48,846 bases of DNA from Chloroflexota bacterium (GCA_003152165.1 PLZO01000060.1:174-49019), one strand, 5' to 3'; shown: positions 15,615 through 24,322, numbered from the stretch's first letter. The notes: generated by a model from the letters alone, not told the origin. Numbers and translations: made by a program.

Positions 15615-17924
15615 ATGCTCCGCTTCTTCACCGCGCTTGGGCGCTTCTCAGTGCGCTTCCGGTTCGTGATCCTGGTCGCCTGGGTGGTGGTACCGATCCT
15701 CGTTGTGCGGACGCTGCCCTCATTAAGTGACGTTGCCAAAGACACGACCAGCGGTTTCCTGCCGGCAACGGCGCCCAGCATGGAGGCGTCAGCGCTGGCG
15801 GCGCCGTTCCAAAACGCGTCGTTGGCGAGCGCCACGCTCGTGGTGGCACGTCCTGGCGGCCTCACGGGGGCTGACGATGCCGCGGTCGATCGGCTGGAAA
15901 CGCGGATCAAGGCCGTGCCATATGTCAAGGTCGTCGTCGACCTCGGGGTATCGGCCGATGGGATGGCCCGCCAGGCATTGGTCGAAGCTGACGTCGTGTC
16001 ATTCAGTGGCGGTCCGGAGGCCCAGGGCGTCGTCGACGGAATCCGCGCGACCTTTGGTCAGGTCGGCGCCCCGGCCGGACTCCAGGTGCATCTGACCGGC
16101 GAGCTGGCGACCCTGATCGATGCTACGGCAACGGCAGGGCGCTCACAGAGCGATACGCAGTCCTTGTCGTTGCTGTTCATCATTGTCCTCCTCTTGCTCG
16201 CCTTCCGGGCTGCCCTGGCGCCATTCCTCACGTTGATCCCGGCCGCGTTCGTGCTGGTGCTGTCTGGTCCGGTCATCGCTGAAGCGACGAAGATCGGGGT
16301 CCAAGTCTCGTCGATCACGCAGCTGCTGCTCGTCGTCCTCATCCTGGGCGCCGGAACGGACTATGGCGTCTTCCTTGTCTTCCGAGTTCGGGAGGAACTG
16401 CGCAATGGCCTTGCGCCGCACGCGGCGGTCGTCCGCGCCGTGAGCCGGGTGGGTGAGTCGATCACATTCTCGGCGCTGACCGTGATTGCCGCCCTGGTGA
16501 CCCTGGTATTCGCCGATTTCGGGATCTACCAAAGCCTGGGACCGGCCCTTGCGATTGGTATCGCACTCATGCTGCTGGCGGGGCTCACCCTGCTGCCGGC
16601 ACTTCTTGCGATCTTCGGACGAGCGGTGTTCTGGCCAAGCCGGCTAACCCCATCGACTTCTTCCAAAGCGGGACTTTGGGACCGGGTGGCGTTACTCACG
16701 ACGCGCCGCCCGATCCAGACCTTGGCTGCCGGCCTGGTCTTGTTCGTCGTCCTGGGCGTCTTCGCGGTCACGACTCCGACGGCGGGCTTCGGGGCCGTGC
16801 CGGCCAGTGCCAACGGAACCGATTCGGGGGCCGGGACGGCCCTGATCGCCAGCCACTTTCCGTCATCGACGACGAGCCGGAGCGCCGTCCTGATGGAGTT
16901 CCCGGCTTCCGTCTGGCAGGATCCGTCGGTCCTCGCGATCGCCCAGACCACCATCGCGTCCTTCGCCGAGTTCACCGGCGTCGCCGGGCCGCTCAACCCG
17001 AACGGGATCAGCCTGACAAGCGACCAGCTCCTCCAGCTGCACGCGACGCTCGGCCCGGCTCAGGAATTGCCCGCGGTACCGACCACGACGGCGGTCTCGG
17101 TCCAGCTCTACAACGCCTACCGAACGACCGCGCAGCTGATCAGCATGGACGGTCGCACGGTTCAGTTTTCGGTCGAATTCGCGCACGGCGACTCGTCGAG
17201 CCCGGCCGCCCTGGCGGGCGTGCCCGCGGCCCGGACGGACGTGAGCTCCGCCGCGGGCGCGGCCGGTGCCTCGGCCAGCGGCTTCTTCGGGCAGGTCGCG
17301 TTCGCCTATGACGTGAGCGACATTTCAAGCCGGGACCTGGCCCGGATCATCCCGATCGTCGCGATCCTCATCGCGCTCCTGCTGGCCCTCGTTCTGCGCA
17401 GCCTGGTTGCGCCGCTCTACCTCGTGGCGAGCATCGTCCTCTCGTATTTTGCGGCGCTCGGCGTCACGGCCCTTGTGTTCGTCAAGCTCGGCGGCCAGGA
17501 CGGTCTGAATTTCATCCTGCCCTTCCTGATGTTCGTGTTCCTGATGGCCCTGGGATCCGACTACAACATCCTGATCATGAGCCGGATCCGGGAGGAGGCC
17601 CATGCCCTGCCGCTCCGTGACGCGGTAGCCAAGGCGATCGGTCGAACCGGGAGCACGGTGACTACCGCGGGCATGATCCTTGCCGGGACGTTCGCCGTCC
17701 TGGCGATCGCGGGCGGCGGCGAGAGCGGAGGCGGACAGATCCAGCAGATCGGCTACGGGGTCGCGGCCGGCATCTTGATGGACACGTTCCTGGTGCGCTC
17801 GCTGCTCGTTCCCTCGATGGTGGTCCTGCTCGGTCGCTGGAACTGGTGGCCGGGGAGGCTCGAGCCAGATCGAGCAGCATCGATCGCCGGGGTTCCCAAC
17901 GTTGAGAGCAAGGACCTCGACTAA
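15615..17924 (+). CDS. MMPL/RND-type transporter
   Basis: A 769-residue exporter of the MMPL branch of the RND superfamily. The layout is TM1 (about 17-33), a first external domain, five clustered helices (about 180-345), a linker and another helix (about 368-388), a second external domain, and five C-terminal helices (about 575-745). The paired Asp-Tyr motifs of MmpL proton relay are present: GAGTDYGVFLVFRVREEL and LGSDYNILIMSRIREEA. Such pumps export lipids, siderophores or lipophilic drugs. ATG 15615 follows a purine-rich AAAGAGAGAGAC site. Upstream, CCGT-TACCAT-ACGG (15507-15520) is a small palindrome, and GTTACCAT recurs nearby; these are possible MarR sites. Confidence 0.92.
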   Translation: MLRFFTALGRFSVRFRFVILVAWVVVPILVVRTLPSLSDVAKDTTSGFLPATAPSMEASALAAPFQNASLASATLVVARPGGLTGADDAAVDRLETRIKAVPYVKVVVDLGVSADGMARQALVEADVVSFSGGPEAQGVVDGIRATFGQVGAPAGLQVHLTGELATLIDATATAGRSQSDTQSLSLLFIIVLLLLAFRAALAPFLTLIPAAFVLVLSGPVIAEATKIGVQVSSITQLLLVVLILGAGTDYGVFLVFRVREELRNGLAPHAAVVRAVSRVGESITFSALTVIAALVTLVFADFGIYQSLGPALAIGIALMLLAGLTLLPALLAIFGRAVFWPSRLTPSTSSKAGLWDRVALLTTRRPIQTLAAGLVLFVVLGVFAVTTPTAGFGAVPASANGTDSGAGTALIASHFPSSTTSRSAVLMEFPASVWQDPSVLAIAQTTIASFAEFTGVAGPLNPNGISLTSDQLLQLHATLGPAQELPAVPTTTAVSVQLYNAYRTTAQLISMDGRTVQFSVEFAHGDSSSPAALAGVPAARTDVSSAAGAAGASASGFFGQVAFAYDVSDISSRDLARIIPIVAILIALLLALVLRSLVAPLYLVASIVLSYFAALGVTALVFVKLGGQDGLNFILPFLMFVFLMALGSDYNILIMSRIREEAHALPLRDAVAKAIGRTGSTVTTAGMILAGTFAVLAIAGGGESGGGQIQQIGYGVAAGILMDTFLVRSLLVPSMVVLLGRWNWWPGRLEPDRAASIAGVPNVESKDLD

Positions 17925-17926
17925 GG

Positions 17927-19648
17927 ATGGAAGGCAACGTTCCACCCCTCGGTGACGCGGTCCCGACGCTCGCGGATGATCCGGCTCTGGGACTGTCCCA
18001 GCGGGCGAAGCTCGAGATCCTCGGGGCGGTCATGCTCGGACTGTTCCTGGGGGCGTTGGACCAGACGGTCGTCGGGACCGCCTTGCCGAAGATCGTGACC
18101 GACCTCCATGGCAACGATCTTTACACGTGGGTCGTCACGATCTACCTCTTGACCTCGACGATCTCGATCCCCTTCTACGGCAAGCTCTCCGACCTCTATG
18201 GTCGACGGCCGCTGCTGATGATCGGCATCTCGCTGTTCCTGATCGGCTCGGCGCTGTCCGGATTGAGCCAGCAAATGTGGCAGCTCGTCCTGTTTCGTGG
18301 GATCCAGGGTCTCGGTGCGGGTGCCCTGTTCCCGATCTCGCTGTCGGTCATCGGCGATCTCTTCACACCGGCCGAGCGGGGCAAGTACCAGGGCCTGTTT
18401 GGGGCGGTGTTCGGGATCGCGTTCATCATCGGGCCTGCCCTCGGTGGCTTCCTGACCGACAACGTGACCTGGCATGCGATCTTCTATGTCAACATCCCAA
18501 TCGGCCTCGTGAGCCTGTACGTCATCTGGCGACTCCTGCCCACGGTCAAGACACGGAACGCCTCGCGCAATGTCGATGTTCTTGGTGCTGTCGTGTTCAC
18601 CCTCGCCATCGGGTTCTTCCTGGTCGGCCTCACCAACGAACAGACGGGCTCCTGGACCGACCTCTCCGTCGGCGGGTTCATCGGCGTCGGGCTTCTCCTG
18701 GGCGCCGTCTTTATCGTCATCGAATCCCGGGCGAAGGAACCGATCGTGCCGCTTGACCTGTGGCGCAATCGGACCTACACCGCGTCGATGATCGCGACGT
18801 TCGTGATCAGCTTCGGGTTCTTCGGGGCGCTCATCTTTCTGCCGCGCTGGTTCCAGGTCATCCGGGGCGACAGCGCAACGATTTCCGGCTACGAGATCTT
18901 CCCCCTGCTGATCGGCCTGATCGGCGCATCCGTCGTATCTGGCCTGATCGTGTCGCGGACCGGACGCTACAAGGTGCTGGTCATCGTTTCGACCATGATC
19001 ATTGCCGTCGGCTTGTTGGTGATGTCGCAGATCACGACAGACGTCCCAATCACGACGCTCTGGGTCGGTATGTTCGTCGCCGGCGTGGGTATCGGACCTT
19101 CGATCTCCGTGTACACGATCATCGTCCAAAATGCGGTGCCCTTCAGCCGCCTCGGGGTAGCCACCAGCAATCTGACCTTCTTCCGACAGATCGGTGGCTC
19201 GGTCGGGCTGGCGCTTGCCGGTACTGTGTTCTCGAATGCCCTAACGAGCGAGTTGCCCCGCCAACTTGGCCCGGTCATCCAGAGGATTGCGGCAGCGGCA
19301 CCCGTGGCCGTCCAAGGGCAGATCGCTCTGGGGTTTCAGCAGAGCGCGGCGAACCTCAACCTCAACAACCTGACAGGAGTCGGCCAGAGCTTCGGCGGAG
19401 CTGTCATCGCGGCTGTGCCGCAGCAGCTCCAGGCGGTCTTCGAACCCTTCAAGAGCCAACTCGATCTGGCCTTCAATAATGCGTTCAGCTTCGGCGTCAG
19501 CGAGACTTTTCTCTTAGGTGTCCTGATGTCAGTCGTGGCGGCTGTCGTGTCGCTTGCCATGAAGGACATCCAACTGCGCCGGACCCTTGGTTCCGCCACG
19601 GCCCCGGCACAGGCTGCGACGACAGAACTTTTTGAGCGTGTCGACTAA
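17927..19648 (+). CDS. DHA2-family MFS exporter (EmrB/QacA type)
   Basis: A 573-residue major-facilitator protein with 14 predicted helices. It has motif A in GKLSDLYGRRPLL (between TM2 and TM3) and the motif-C-like run GIAFIIGPALGGFLTD. A C-terminal insert of about 110 residues, between the last two helices, is longer than usual and rich in Gln/Ala. It starts two bases after the MMPL stop, so the two are one operon. A proton-driven drug or lipid exporter is the likely role. Its stop lies almost on the right-hand direct repeat (19647-19698), so the gene end coincides with the candidate island boundary. Confidence 0.9.
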   Translation: MEGNVPPLGDAVPTLADDPALGLSQRAKLEILGAVMLGLFLGALDQTVVGTALPKIVTDLHGNDLYTWVVTIYLLTSTISIPFYGKLSDLYGRRPLLMIGISLFLIGSALSGLSQQMWQLVLFRGIQGLGAGALFPISLSVIGDLFTPAERGKYQGLFGAVFGIAFIIGPALGGFLTDNVTWHAIFYVNIPIGLVSLYVIWRLLPTVKTRNASRNVDVLGAVVFTLAIGFFLVGLTNEQTGSWTDLSVGGFIGVGLLLGAVFIVIESRAKEPIVPLDLWRNRTYTASMIATFVISFGFFGALIFLPRWFQVIRGDSATISGYEIFPLLIGLIGASVVSGLIVSRTGRYKVLVIVSTMIIAVGLLVMSQITTDVPITTLWVGMFVAGVGIGPSISVYTIIVQNAVPFSRLGVATSNLTFFRQIGGSVGLALAGTVFSNALTSELPRQLGPVIQRIAAAAPVAVQGQIALGFQQSAANLNLNNLTGVGQSFGGAVIAAVPQQLQAVFEPFKSQLDLAFNNAFSFGVSETFLLGVLMSVVAAVVSLAMKDIQLRRTLGSATAPAQAATTELFERVD

Positions 19649-19698
19649 TCCGACTGTCGGCTCCAGGCCTTCCCACACGAATCGTCCACCGTGGCAGC
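19647..19698 (+). repeat. Direct repeat 2 (candidate attR)
   Basis: This is the ungapped partner of 8582-8633 (45 of 52 identical). It includes a copy of the T-stem 3' strand, acceptor 3' strand and TCCA of tRNA-Thr, but no upstream tRNA part. The region 19699-19802 to the next gene shows nothing further. Confidence 0.75.
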
Positions 19699-19802
19699 TG
19701 TGGCCCTCGCGAGCCATCGGGCGAAGATAAGATGCGGGAGATGGACGGGTGACCGGCCGGTCACAGTGGCGCGGGTTGCGCGAGGAACCAGGAGGCTGCC
19801 AG

Positions 19803-20483
19803 GTGGCTGACCTTTCACGGCTCGGCGTAGCCATCGAGGATGGCGATCGTGATCTCGCCGTCGAGCTGACCCTGGGTGCCATCGCTGAGGGCATCACTCC
19901 ACAAGCGATCCTCGACGCGATGACCGGCGCGATGGACGTCGTGGGCGACCGATTCCAGGCCAACTTGATCTTCGTCCCGGAGATGCTCGTGGCGGCTCGG
20001 GCGATGAAGGAGGCGATGGCCACGCTCGAGCCCTTCCTCGTTCAGGCCGGCATACGGCCTGAGGCTCGGGCGGTCATCGGGACGGTGAGGGGCGACCTCC
20101 ACGACATTGGCAAGAACCTAGTCGCGATGATGTGGCGCGGCGCGAACATCGAGGTGATCGACCTTGGTGTCAACGTGACGGCCGAGCAGTTCGTCGCTGC
20201 GATCGAGACGCACCACCCAGACCTCGTCGGCCTCTCCGCCCTGCTCACGACGACGATGGCGTCAATGCGATCGATCGTCGGCACCCTTCGCAGCATCGAC
20301 CTGGGTGGTGCCCGGATCATCGTTGGCGGCGCACCCCTCAATGCCGAGTTCGCGGCGTGGATCGGCGCCGACGCGTTCGCCGGGGACGCCGGTGCTGCGG
20401 TGGCGGTCGCGCGGCAACTACTTGGCCTGGCCACGGGACCGGGCGGATCGAATGGACCCGGGATCGGCAGGGCGGTGCAGTGA
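19803..20483 (+). CDS. Methyltransferase cognate corrinoid protein
   Basis: A 226-residue corrinoid protein of the MtaC/MtbC/MttC type. An N-terminal helical cap (about 10-85) contains VGDRFQANLIFVPEML. The Rossmann-like B12 domain carries the cobalt-ligand motif DLHDIGKNL (H100), then IDLGVNV and the nucleotide-loop run RIIVGGAPLN. It carries a methyl group on cobalt between a substrate-specific methyltransferase and an acceptor enzyme. GTG 19803 follows a CCAGGAGG site; the frame from 19749 is not needed. The next gene, a URO-D-fold methyltransferase, begins three bases after its stop. The methyl donor is unknown. Confidence 0.93.
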   Translation: MADLSRLGVAIEDGDRDLAVELTLGAIAEGITPQAILDAMTGAMDVVGDRFQANLIFVPEMLVAARAMKEAMATLEPFLVQAGIRPEARAVIGTVRGDLHDIGKNLVAMMWRGANIEVIDLGVNVTAEQFVAAIETHHPDLVGLSALLTTTMASMRSIVGTLRSIDLGGARIIVGGAPLNAEFAAWIGADAFAGDAGAAVAVARQLLGLATGPGGSNGPGIGRAVQ

Positions 20484-20485
20484 CG

Positions 20486-21643
20486 ATGTCGGGTCGCGAC
20501 CGGGTGCTTGCGGCGCTCAACCACGAGGAGCCCGATCGAGTCCCGATCGTAATCGGGGCGAGCAATGCAACGGGCATGAAGGTCGCCCCGTACCACGGAC
20601 TCAAGCGGCTGCTCGGCCTCGACAGCGAAGATCGCTACATCTACGACTGGCCGGAGCTCGGCACGATCCTGCCCGACGAGGCGGTGCTCGAACGGCTCCA
20701 CGCGGACGTGCGCGGCGTGTTCGACAGCTTCCCGGCGGCAACCCTCGCTCGCAACCGATCCCGAGCCCCGCACGGCCCGTTCATCGACGACTGGGGCAGC
20801 GGACAGGTGGAGATCGAGGACGGGACCTGGTACCCCGGCATCCACCCGATGGCTGATGCGACGACCATTGACGCGATCGAGCGGTACCCGTGGCCCGACA
20901 TGGATGATCCGTCGCGCGTTGCCCACGTCCACGACACGGCGGCTCGCCTTGCCGCCGACGGGCGCTATGCGATCCTCGCCACGCCGTGGCTCCTCTTTCC
21001 GTTCGAACGCGCCTTCGCGATGCAGGGGTTGGAGCAGTTCCTGCTCAACCTCGCGGTCGAGCCAGACTTCGCGGAGGCGCTCCTGCGCGCGATTGCCGAT
21101 CGGTGCAAGGCCCTTATGGGTCACTTCCTCGCCGAGCTCGGCGAGGATGTCGACATGATCAAGATCGGCGACGATCTCGGCACAGAGCAGAGCCTGCTTA
21201 TGTCGCCTGCGATGTATCGGCGGATCCTCAAGCCGATCCACGCCGACTACATCGCCTTCATTCGAGAGCGGACGAAGGCCAAGATCTTCTTCCACACCGA
21301 CGGCGACGTGTTCGACCTGCTTGACGACCTCGTAGAGATCGGGGTCGACATCCTCAACCCCGTCCAGTCGGGCTCCGGCAAGCTCGGTAACCTGGCCGAG
21401 GTGAAACGGCGCTATGGCAGCCGGCTTGCGTTCTGCGGGGCGATCGACACCCAGCGCGTTTTGCCGACTGGGACGCCCGAGCAGGTTCGGGCGGAGGTGC
21501 GTCGCGCGATTGGGACCCTCGGACCGGGCGGCGGCTACCTCCTCGCCGCGGTCCATACGATCATGAACGAGGTGCCGCCCGAGAACATCCTCGCCATAGT
21601 GGACGCGGCGGTCGAGTTCGGGACGTACCCGATCCGCGACTGA
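20486..21643 (+). CDS. URO-D-fold (MtaA-like) corrinoid-dependent methyltransferase
   Basis: A 385-residue uroporphyrinogen-decarboxylase-family protein. Family features are GDDLGTEQSLLMSP (228-241), the candidate zinc ligand H270 in FFHTDGD, C317 in AFCGAID, and the closing GGYLLAAVHTIMNEVPPENI. The layout next to a corrinoid protein points to methyl transfer, either demethylating a substrate onto the corrinoid or moving the methyl to an acceptor, rather than heme synthesis. Start choice: ATG 20486 is preferred; GTG 20480, overlapping the upstream stop, is also in frame. No reductive activator (RamA-like) gene is nearby. Confidence 0.85.
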   Translation: MSGRDRVLAALNHEEPDRVPIVIGASNATGMKVAPYHGLKRLLGLDSEDRYIYDWPELGTILPDEAVLERLHADVRGVFDSFPAATLARNRSRAPHGPFIDDWGSGQVEIEDGTWYPGIHPMADATTIDAIERYPWPDMDDPSRVAHVHDTAARLAADGRYAILATPWLLFPFERAFAMQGLEQFLLNLAVEPDFAEALLRAIADRCKALMGHFLAELGEDVDMIKIGDDLGTEQSLLMSPAMYRRILKPIHADYIAFIRERTKAKIFFHTDGDVFDLLDDLVEIGVDILNPVQSGSGKLGNLAEVKRRYGSRLAFCGAIDTQRVLPTGTPEQVRAEVRRAIGTLGPGGGYLLAAVHTIMNEVPPENILAIVDAAVEFGTYPIRD

Positions 21644-21648
21644 TCTCA

Positions 21649-21795
21649 CCCAACGGGCCACAAATCGCCGCACGGCTCGGGGTGCTCGCCCGCGCCTACG
21701 GGCTCGAACCCGTCGTAGGAACGACTCGGATCGGCGAGGTGAGTTCCGAGGACCTCATCGCCGAGATCCGGCGCAAGGCGGCCAAGGGCCGCTAG
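21649..21795 (+). pseudogene. Coding-like fragment of unknown family after the methyltransferase
   Basis: An open frame ends at TAG 21793-21795 and reads PNGPQIAARLGVLARAYGLE, then PVVGTTRIGEVSSEDLIAEI and RRKAAKGR. It looks like the C-terminal part of a real protein, but no start codon with a ribosome site is available and the frame enters from inside the upstream gene. A truncated gene is the simplest reading. No family is recognised. The rest of the gap to 21908 shows nothing. Confidence 0.35.
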
Positions 21796-21908
21796 CAGCC
21801 GGAGCTCCGATCCCAAGCCTGGTCGGTAGCGTAGAAAGGCGAGTGAGTGCGCTCGAGGCGTCCTCAGGAGCGGCCCAAGCCGTCGATGGCCTCCCTCATG
21901 TCTTGGGC

Positions 21909-22712
21909 CTACGCCTGATCGAGGAAGGACGCGGCCGTCATCGCCAGGGCCGGCGCGACGTTGATGTTGTAATGGGTCACCCGTGGCAGGATCGCCAGGC
22001 CGTGCCTGGTCATTCCGGAGCCATCCCAAACGGCGTCGCGCGCACCGCCGCCCAACAGCTCGAAGAACTCGACCGCGTGGCGGGGCGGCAGCCCATCTGC
22101 ATCGCCGACGACGAGCAGCACCGGCATCGACAGGCTGCGGACCTCGTCGGTCCAGTCGTAGTCGAGCTTGAGCAGCTCGATGAGCTGGGTCACCAGGATC
22201 GGCCAATCCTCGACCCGCGGCGCCACCTCGCGATAGACCTCGTACATCGGGGTCTGTTTCATCGACTCCGCGACCTCCGGACCCATCTGATCAAAGCCCG
22301 CGACCATCTCGGGATACCAGCCGTTCCGCCGGAACGGCCACGAGACGAGAACGAGCTTGCGGACCACCGCCGGATGCTGGATCGCCGTCCGTAACGCGAC
22401 TCCGCCGCCCAGCGAGAAGCCCATGACGTCGGCCTGCTCGTGGCCGAAGTGGCCGATCAGGGCGGCGATGTCGTCGGCCATCGTCTCGAAGCGCATCGGC
22501 CGGTCGAGGGCCGGCGTCCGTCCGTGGGACTGCAGGTCGACACCGATGACCTGGCGACCGGCGGCTAGAGCAGCCACATTCGGCCCGAACATCTCGAGCG
22601 AACCGAAGGCGCCATGGAGGAGGACGAGCGGCTTGCCGTTGCCGTGGATCTGATAAGCGAGCTCGATGCCGTTGACGGCAATCAGGCCGCTGGTCGCGGA
22701 GAGAGTTGCCAT
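21909..22712 (-). CDS. Alpha/beta hydrolase
   Basis: A 267-residue alpha/beta-hydrolase. The oxyanion motif is LLHGAFGS (31-38), the nucleophile elbow GFSLGGG (S100), an acid in VVGDADGL (D204 or D206), and the histidine H247 in VTHYN. The overall pattern suits esterases and C-C hydrolases acting on small molecules. ATG 22712 is preceded by AGGAG. It is followed on the minus strand by no close gene and stands about 106 bases downstream of the DDN-type gene; the two may be cotranscribed. The substrate cannot be told. Confidence 0.9.
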   Translation of the reverse strand: MATLSATSGLIAVNGIELAYQIHGNGKPLVLLHGAFGSLEMFGPNVAALAAGRQVIGVDLQSHGRTPALDRPMRFETMADDIAALIGHFGHEQADVMGFSLGGGVALRTAIQHPAVVRKLVLVSWPFRRNGWYPEMVAGFDQMGPEVAESMKQTPMYEVYREVAPRVEDWPILVTQLIELLKLDYDWTDEVRSLSMPVLLVVGDADGLPPRHAVEFFELLGGGARDAVWDGSGMTRHGLAILPRVTHYNINVAPALAMTAASFLDQA

Positions 22713-22818
22713 GAGCGGGCTCCTATGGGGAATCGAGGCGAAGCGAGCGCGTCCAACAGAAGGTCGATCGTCGTCACGATCGGGGCCCGTGACCTTGGGG
22801 TCGTAGCCGAGGGCTCCG

Positions 22819-23256
22819 TCAGGCTGGCTGGCGGATCGGCCTCAAGCGAATCATTGGGATCACCCGACCGGCCGCCTTCTCAGGATAGGCGGCGAACTCC
22901 GGCCGCGCCTCGACGTGCCGCGCCCATAGCCGGTCGCGATCTGCGCCCTCGGCGACCGTCGCCCGTGCCTTTAGGGTCTCCCCTTCGGCTTCGAGCGTCA
23001 CCACCGGGTTGGCGACCAGGTTCCCGAACCAGAACGGATGGGTCGGCGCGCCACTCTTCGACCCGGCGACCACATAGGCGTCACCGTCGCGGGTGTAGGT
23101 CAAGACAGCTATCCGCTGTTGGCCCGTCTTCGCCCCGATCGTCGTCAGGATGAGGAGCGGCCGACCGGCCATCGGACCGCTCGAAGGCTGACCGCCGTGC
23201 TCGCGCAAGTCCGCGATCAACGCCTTCGTGAAGGCGACTGGATCCCAGTCGGTCAT
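22819..23256 (-). CDS. F420H2-dependent (DDN-type) oxidoreductase
   Basis: A 145-residue split-barrel protein of the deazaflavin-dependent nitroreductase family. Typical runs are PLLILTTIGAKTGQQR, VAGSKSGAPTHPFWFGNLVA and NPVVTLEAEGETLKARATV. Members bind the deazaflavin F420 and reduce quinones or nitro compounds. The match is strong over the full length. It is one of the clues that the host makes F420, though no F420 biosynthesis gene is in the window. GGGAGCAGC precedes ATG 23256. Confidence 0.9.
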   Translation of the reverse strand: MTDWDPVAFTKALIADLREHGGQPSSGPMAGRPLLILTTIGAKTGQQRIAVLTYTRDGDAYVVAGSKSGAPTHPFWFGNLVANPVVTLEAEGETLKARATVAEGADRDRLWARHVEARPEFAAYPEKAAGRVIPMIRLRPIRQPA

Positions 23257-23411
23257 CTGCTGCTCCCGTGTCGGTGCGTGCGATCCAAAGCCATTGCGTA
23301 TGCAACCATCTCACGAATCGCAAAACCTCGTGCGCGTTCAGGCACGAAGGCTGAGTCCGATGAGCAGGATGAGCGTTGGCCCTGGCCGGTCCGGCATCAG
23401 CCCGGACGTCC

Positions 23412-23593
23412 GCCGTATGAGCCCCATCATTAGATGGCGCGTTCGAGGCCTCGGAGGGCGCCTCAGCGCCGACCTGGACGGGGCAGCGCAACGACATTCG
23501 TGCGTAACCGAGCGGTCGAAGACCCGCCCAGGGCGCACCGAATGCCGGATTTGGACCCCACAACGTGTGCGCTAAGCATGGGGCTTATACGGC
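23412..23593. repeat. Roughly 180-bp inverted-repeat element, copy 2
   Basis: Terminal arms GCCGTATGAGCCCCAT.. (23412-23433) and ..ATGGGGCTTATACGGC (23572-23593) are inverted repeats matching at 19 of 22 positions. Interior blocks CGCCGACCTGGACGGG (23467-23482) and ATTCGTGCGT (23496-23505) match copy 1 (2549-2730) in order and spacing. It fills much of the 484-base gap between the DDN-type gene and the next small gene. That gap otherwise shows nothing. Confidence 0.65.
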
Positions 23594-23740
23594 AGCCGGT
23601 ACGAGGGTGATGTGGTCCTGCCCGCGAGCCACCGACTGCGGAAGCTCGTGTGAGCGGGGATGGCTGCACGGGTCAGCCATTCTCGGTAGGAGCGAACGTG
23701 GCGGGTGGGGCATCATGAGGTCGCGCGAAGGGGAGCTCGG

Positions 23741-23935
23741 ATGACACACGAGGACGAAAGCGGCAGGAACAGGAATGAACGAAAGGAGCACGACCGCAAG
23801 GCGCGCTCATACGAGGCAACGACGAGCAATCCGTATCACCTGTCGAAGGGTGGGCGGGTGGCCGTCGGCGTTCTGACCGTGATCGTGGCGATCGCGCTGA
23901 CATGGCTGTTCGTGGGCGGCTCCGTCCACTGGTAG
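23741..23935 (+). CDS. Small single-helix membrane protein
   Basis: A 64-residue protein. The first 45 residues are highly charged and hydrophilic (EDESGRNRNERKEHDRKARS), followed by one C-terminal membrane helix (about 44-62) and a short WLFVGGSVHW end. ATG 23741 has GAAGGGGAG at good spacing, which supports it as a real gene although no family is recognised. The tail-anchored layout suggests a small cytosolic-facing membrane protein. Confidence 0.55.
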   Translation: MTHEDESGRNRNERKEHDRKARSYEATTSNPYHLSKGGRVAVGVLTVIVAIALTWLFVGGSVHW

Positions 23936-24322
23936 GCCCGGCTCGACTGACGAATCTGCCCGATGAAGGCGGCCATGCTCTGAGACGCAGACCCGATCAG
24001 CATTCTTGCCGAAACGGGACGCTACATGGCGGGTGGGCCGACCAGATGAGGGGGTGATGAGATGCGAGCGCGAACGATCGTGTTCTGCCGCCTTCACCGT
24101 TCGCTCCGAGGCGCCCGCTGGGCCGCTCACCACGGGCGCGATCGAGGCCTGCCCGAACCAGTGCGTCATCGTCGCCACGCTTGGCTCCGGTTTCGCGTTC
24201 GCGTACACCGGGATCGCCTTCCAAGGTCCGTAGGGCAATCGTCGCGGGCGGGCGGGCAATCGTCGCGGGCGGGCGTGCCCTCTGGCCGGACGAGCCGGGC
24301 GTCGGGATTCGCGTGGCAAATG
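23936..24322. other. 387-base stretch without a supported gene
   Basis: Short frames on both strands have no ribosome sites or recognised features. It contains an exact 21-bp tandem duplication at 24233-24274 and ends at the MarR promoter. Confidence 0.4.
24233..24274. repeat. Exact 21-bp tandem duplication
   Basis: The unit GGGCAATCGTCGCGGGCGGG plus C occurs twice back to back (24233-24253 and 24254-24274). It lies about 50 bases upstream of the MarR operator. It may be a recent slippage product. Confidence 0.85.

Larger units (their letters stand above)
8582..19698. mobile_element. Candidate tRNA-Thr-targeted genomic island (no integrase seen)
   Basis: A segment of about 11.1 kb is flanked by direct repeats of a tRNA 3' end in the arrangement expected for attL (whole tRNA) and attR (3' end only). 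The contents are a cyclopropane-fatty-acid synthase, a cytochrome b cluster, a quinone oxidoreductase, two stretches of degenerate DNA and a MarR/MMPL/MFS efflux block. No integrase, excisionase or conjugation gene was found, so it would be a decayed or trans-mobilised element. A simple segmental duplication of the tRNA end is the alternative. Confidence 0.35.

Noticed and set aside
17921-19129. 402-residue minus-strand frame opposite the MFS gene
   Set aside because: Asp/Glu/Arg-rich mirror of a membrane protein; the plus-strand frame has 14 helices and family motifs.
20486-21643. Heme-pathway uroporphyrinogen decarboxylase (hemE)
   Set aside because: Adjacent to and nearly overlapping a corrinoid protein, with a zinc-ligand-like His/Cys pattern; it fits the methyltransferase branch.
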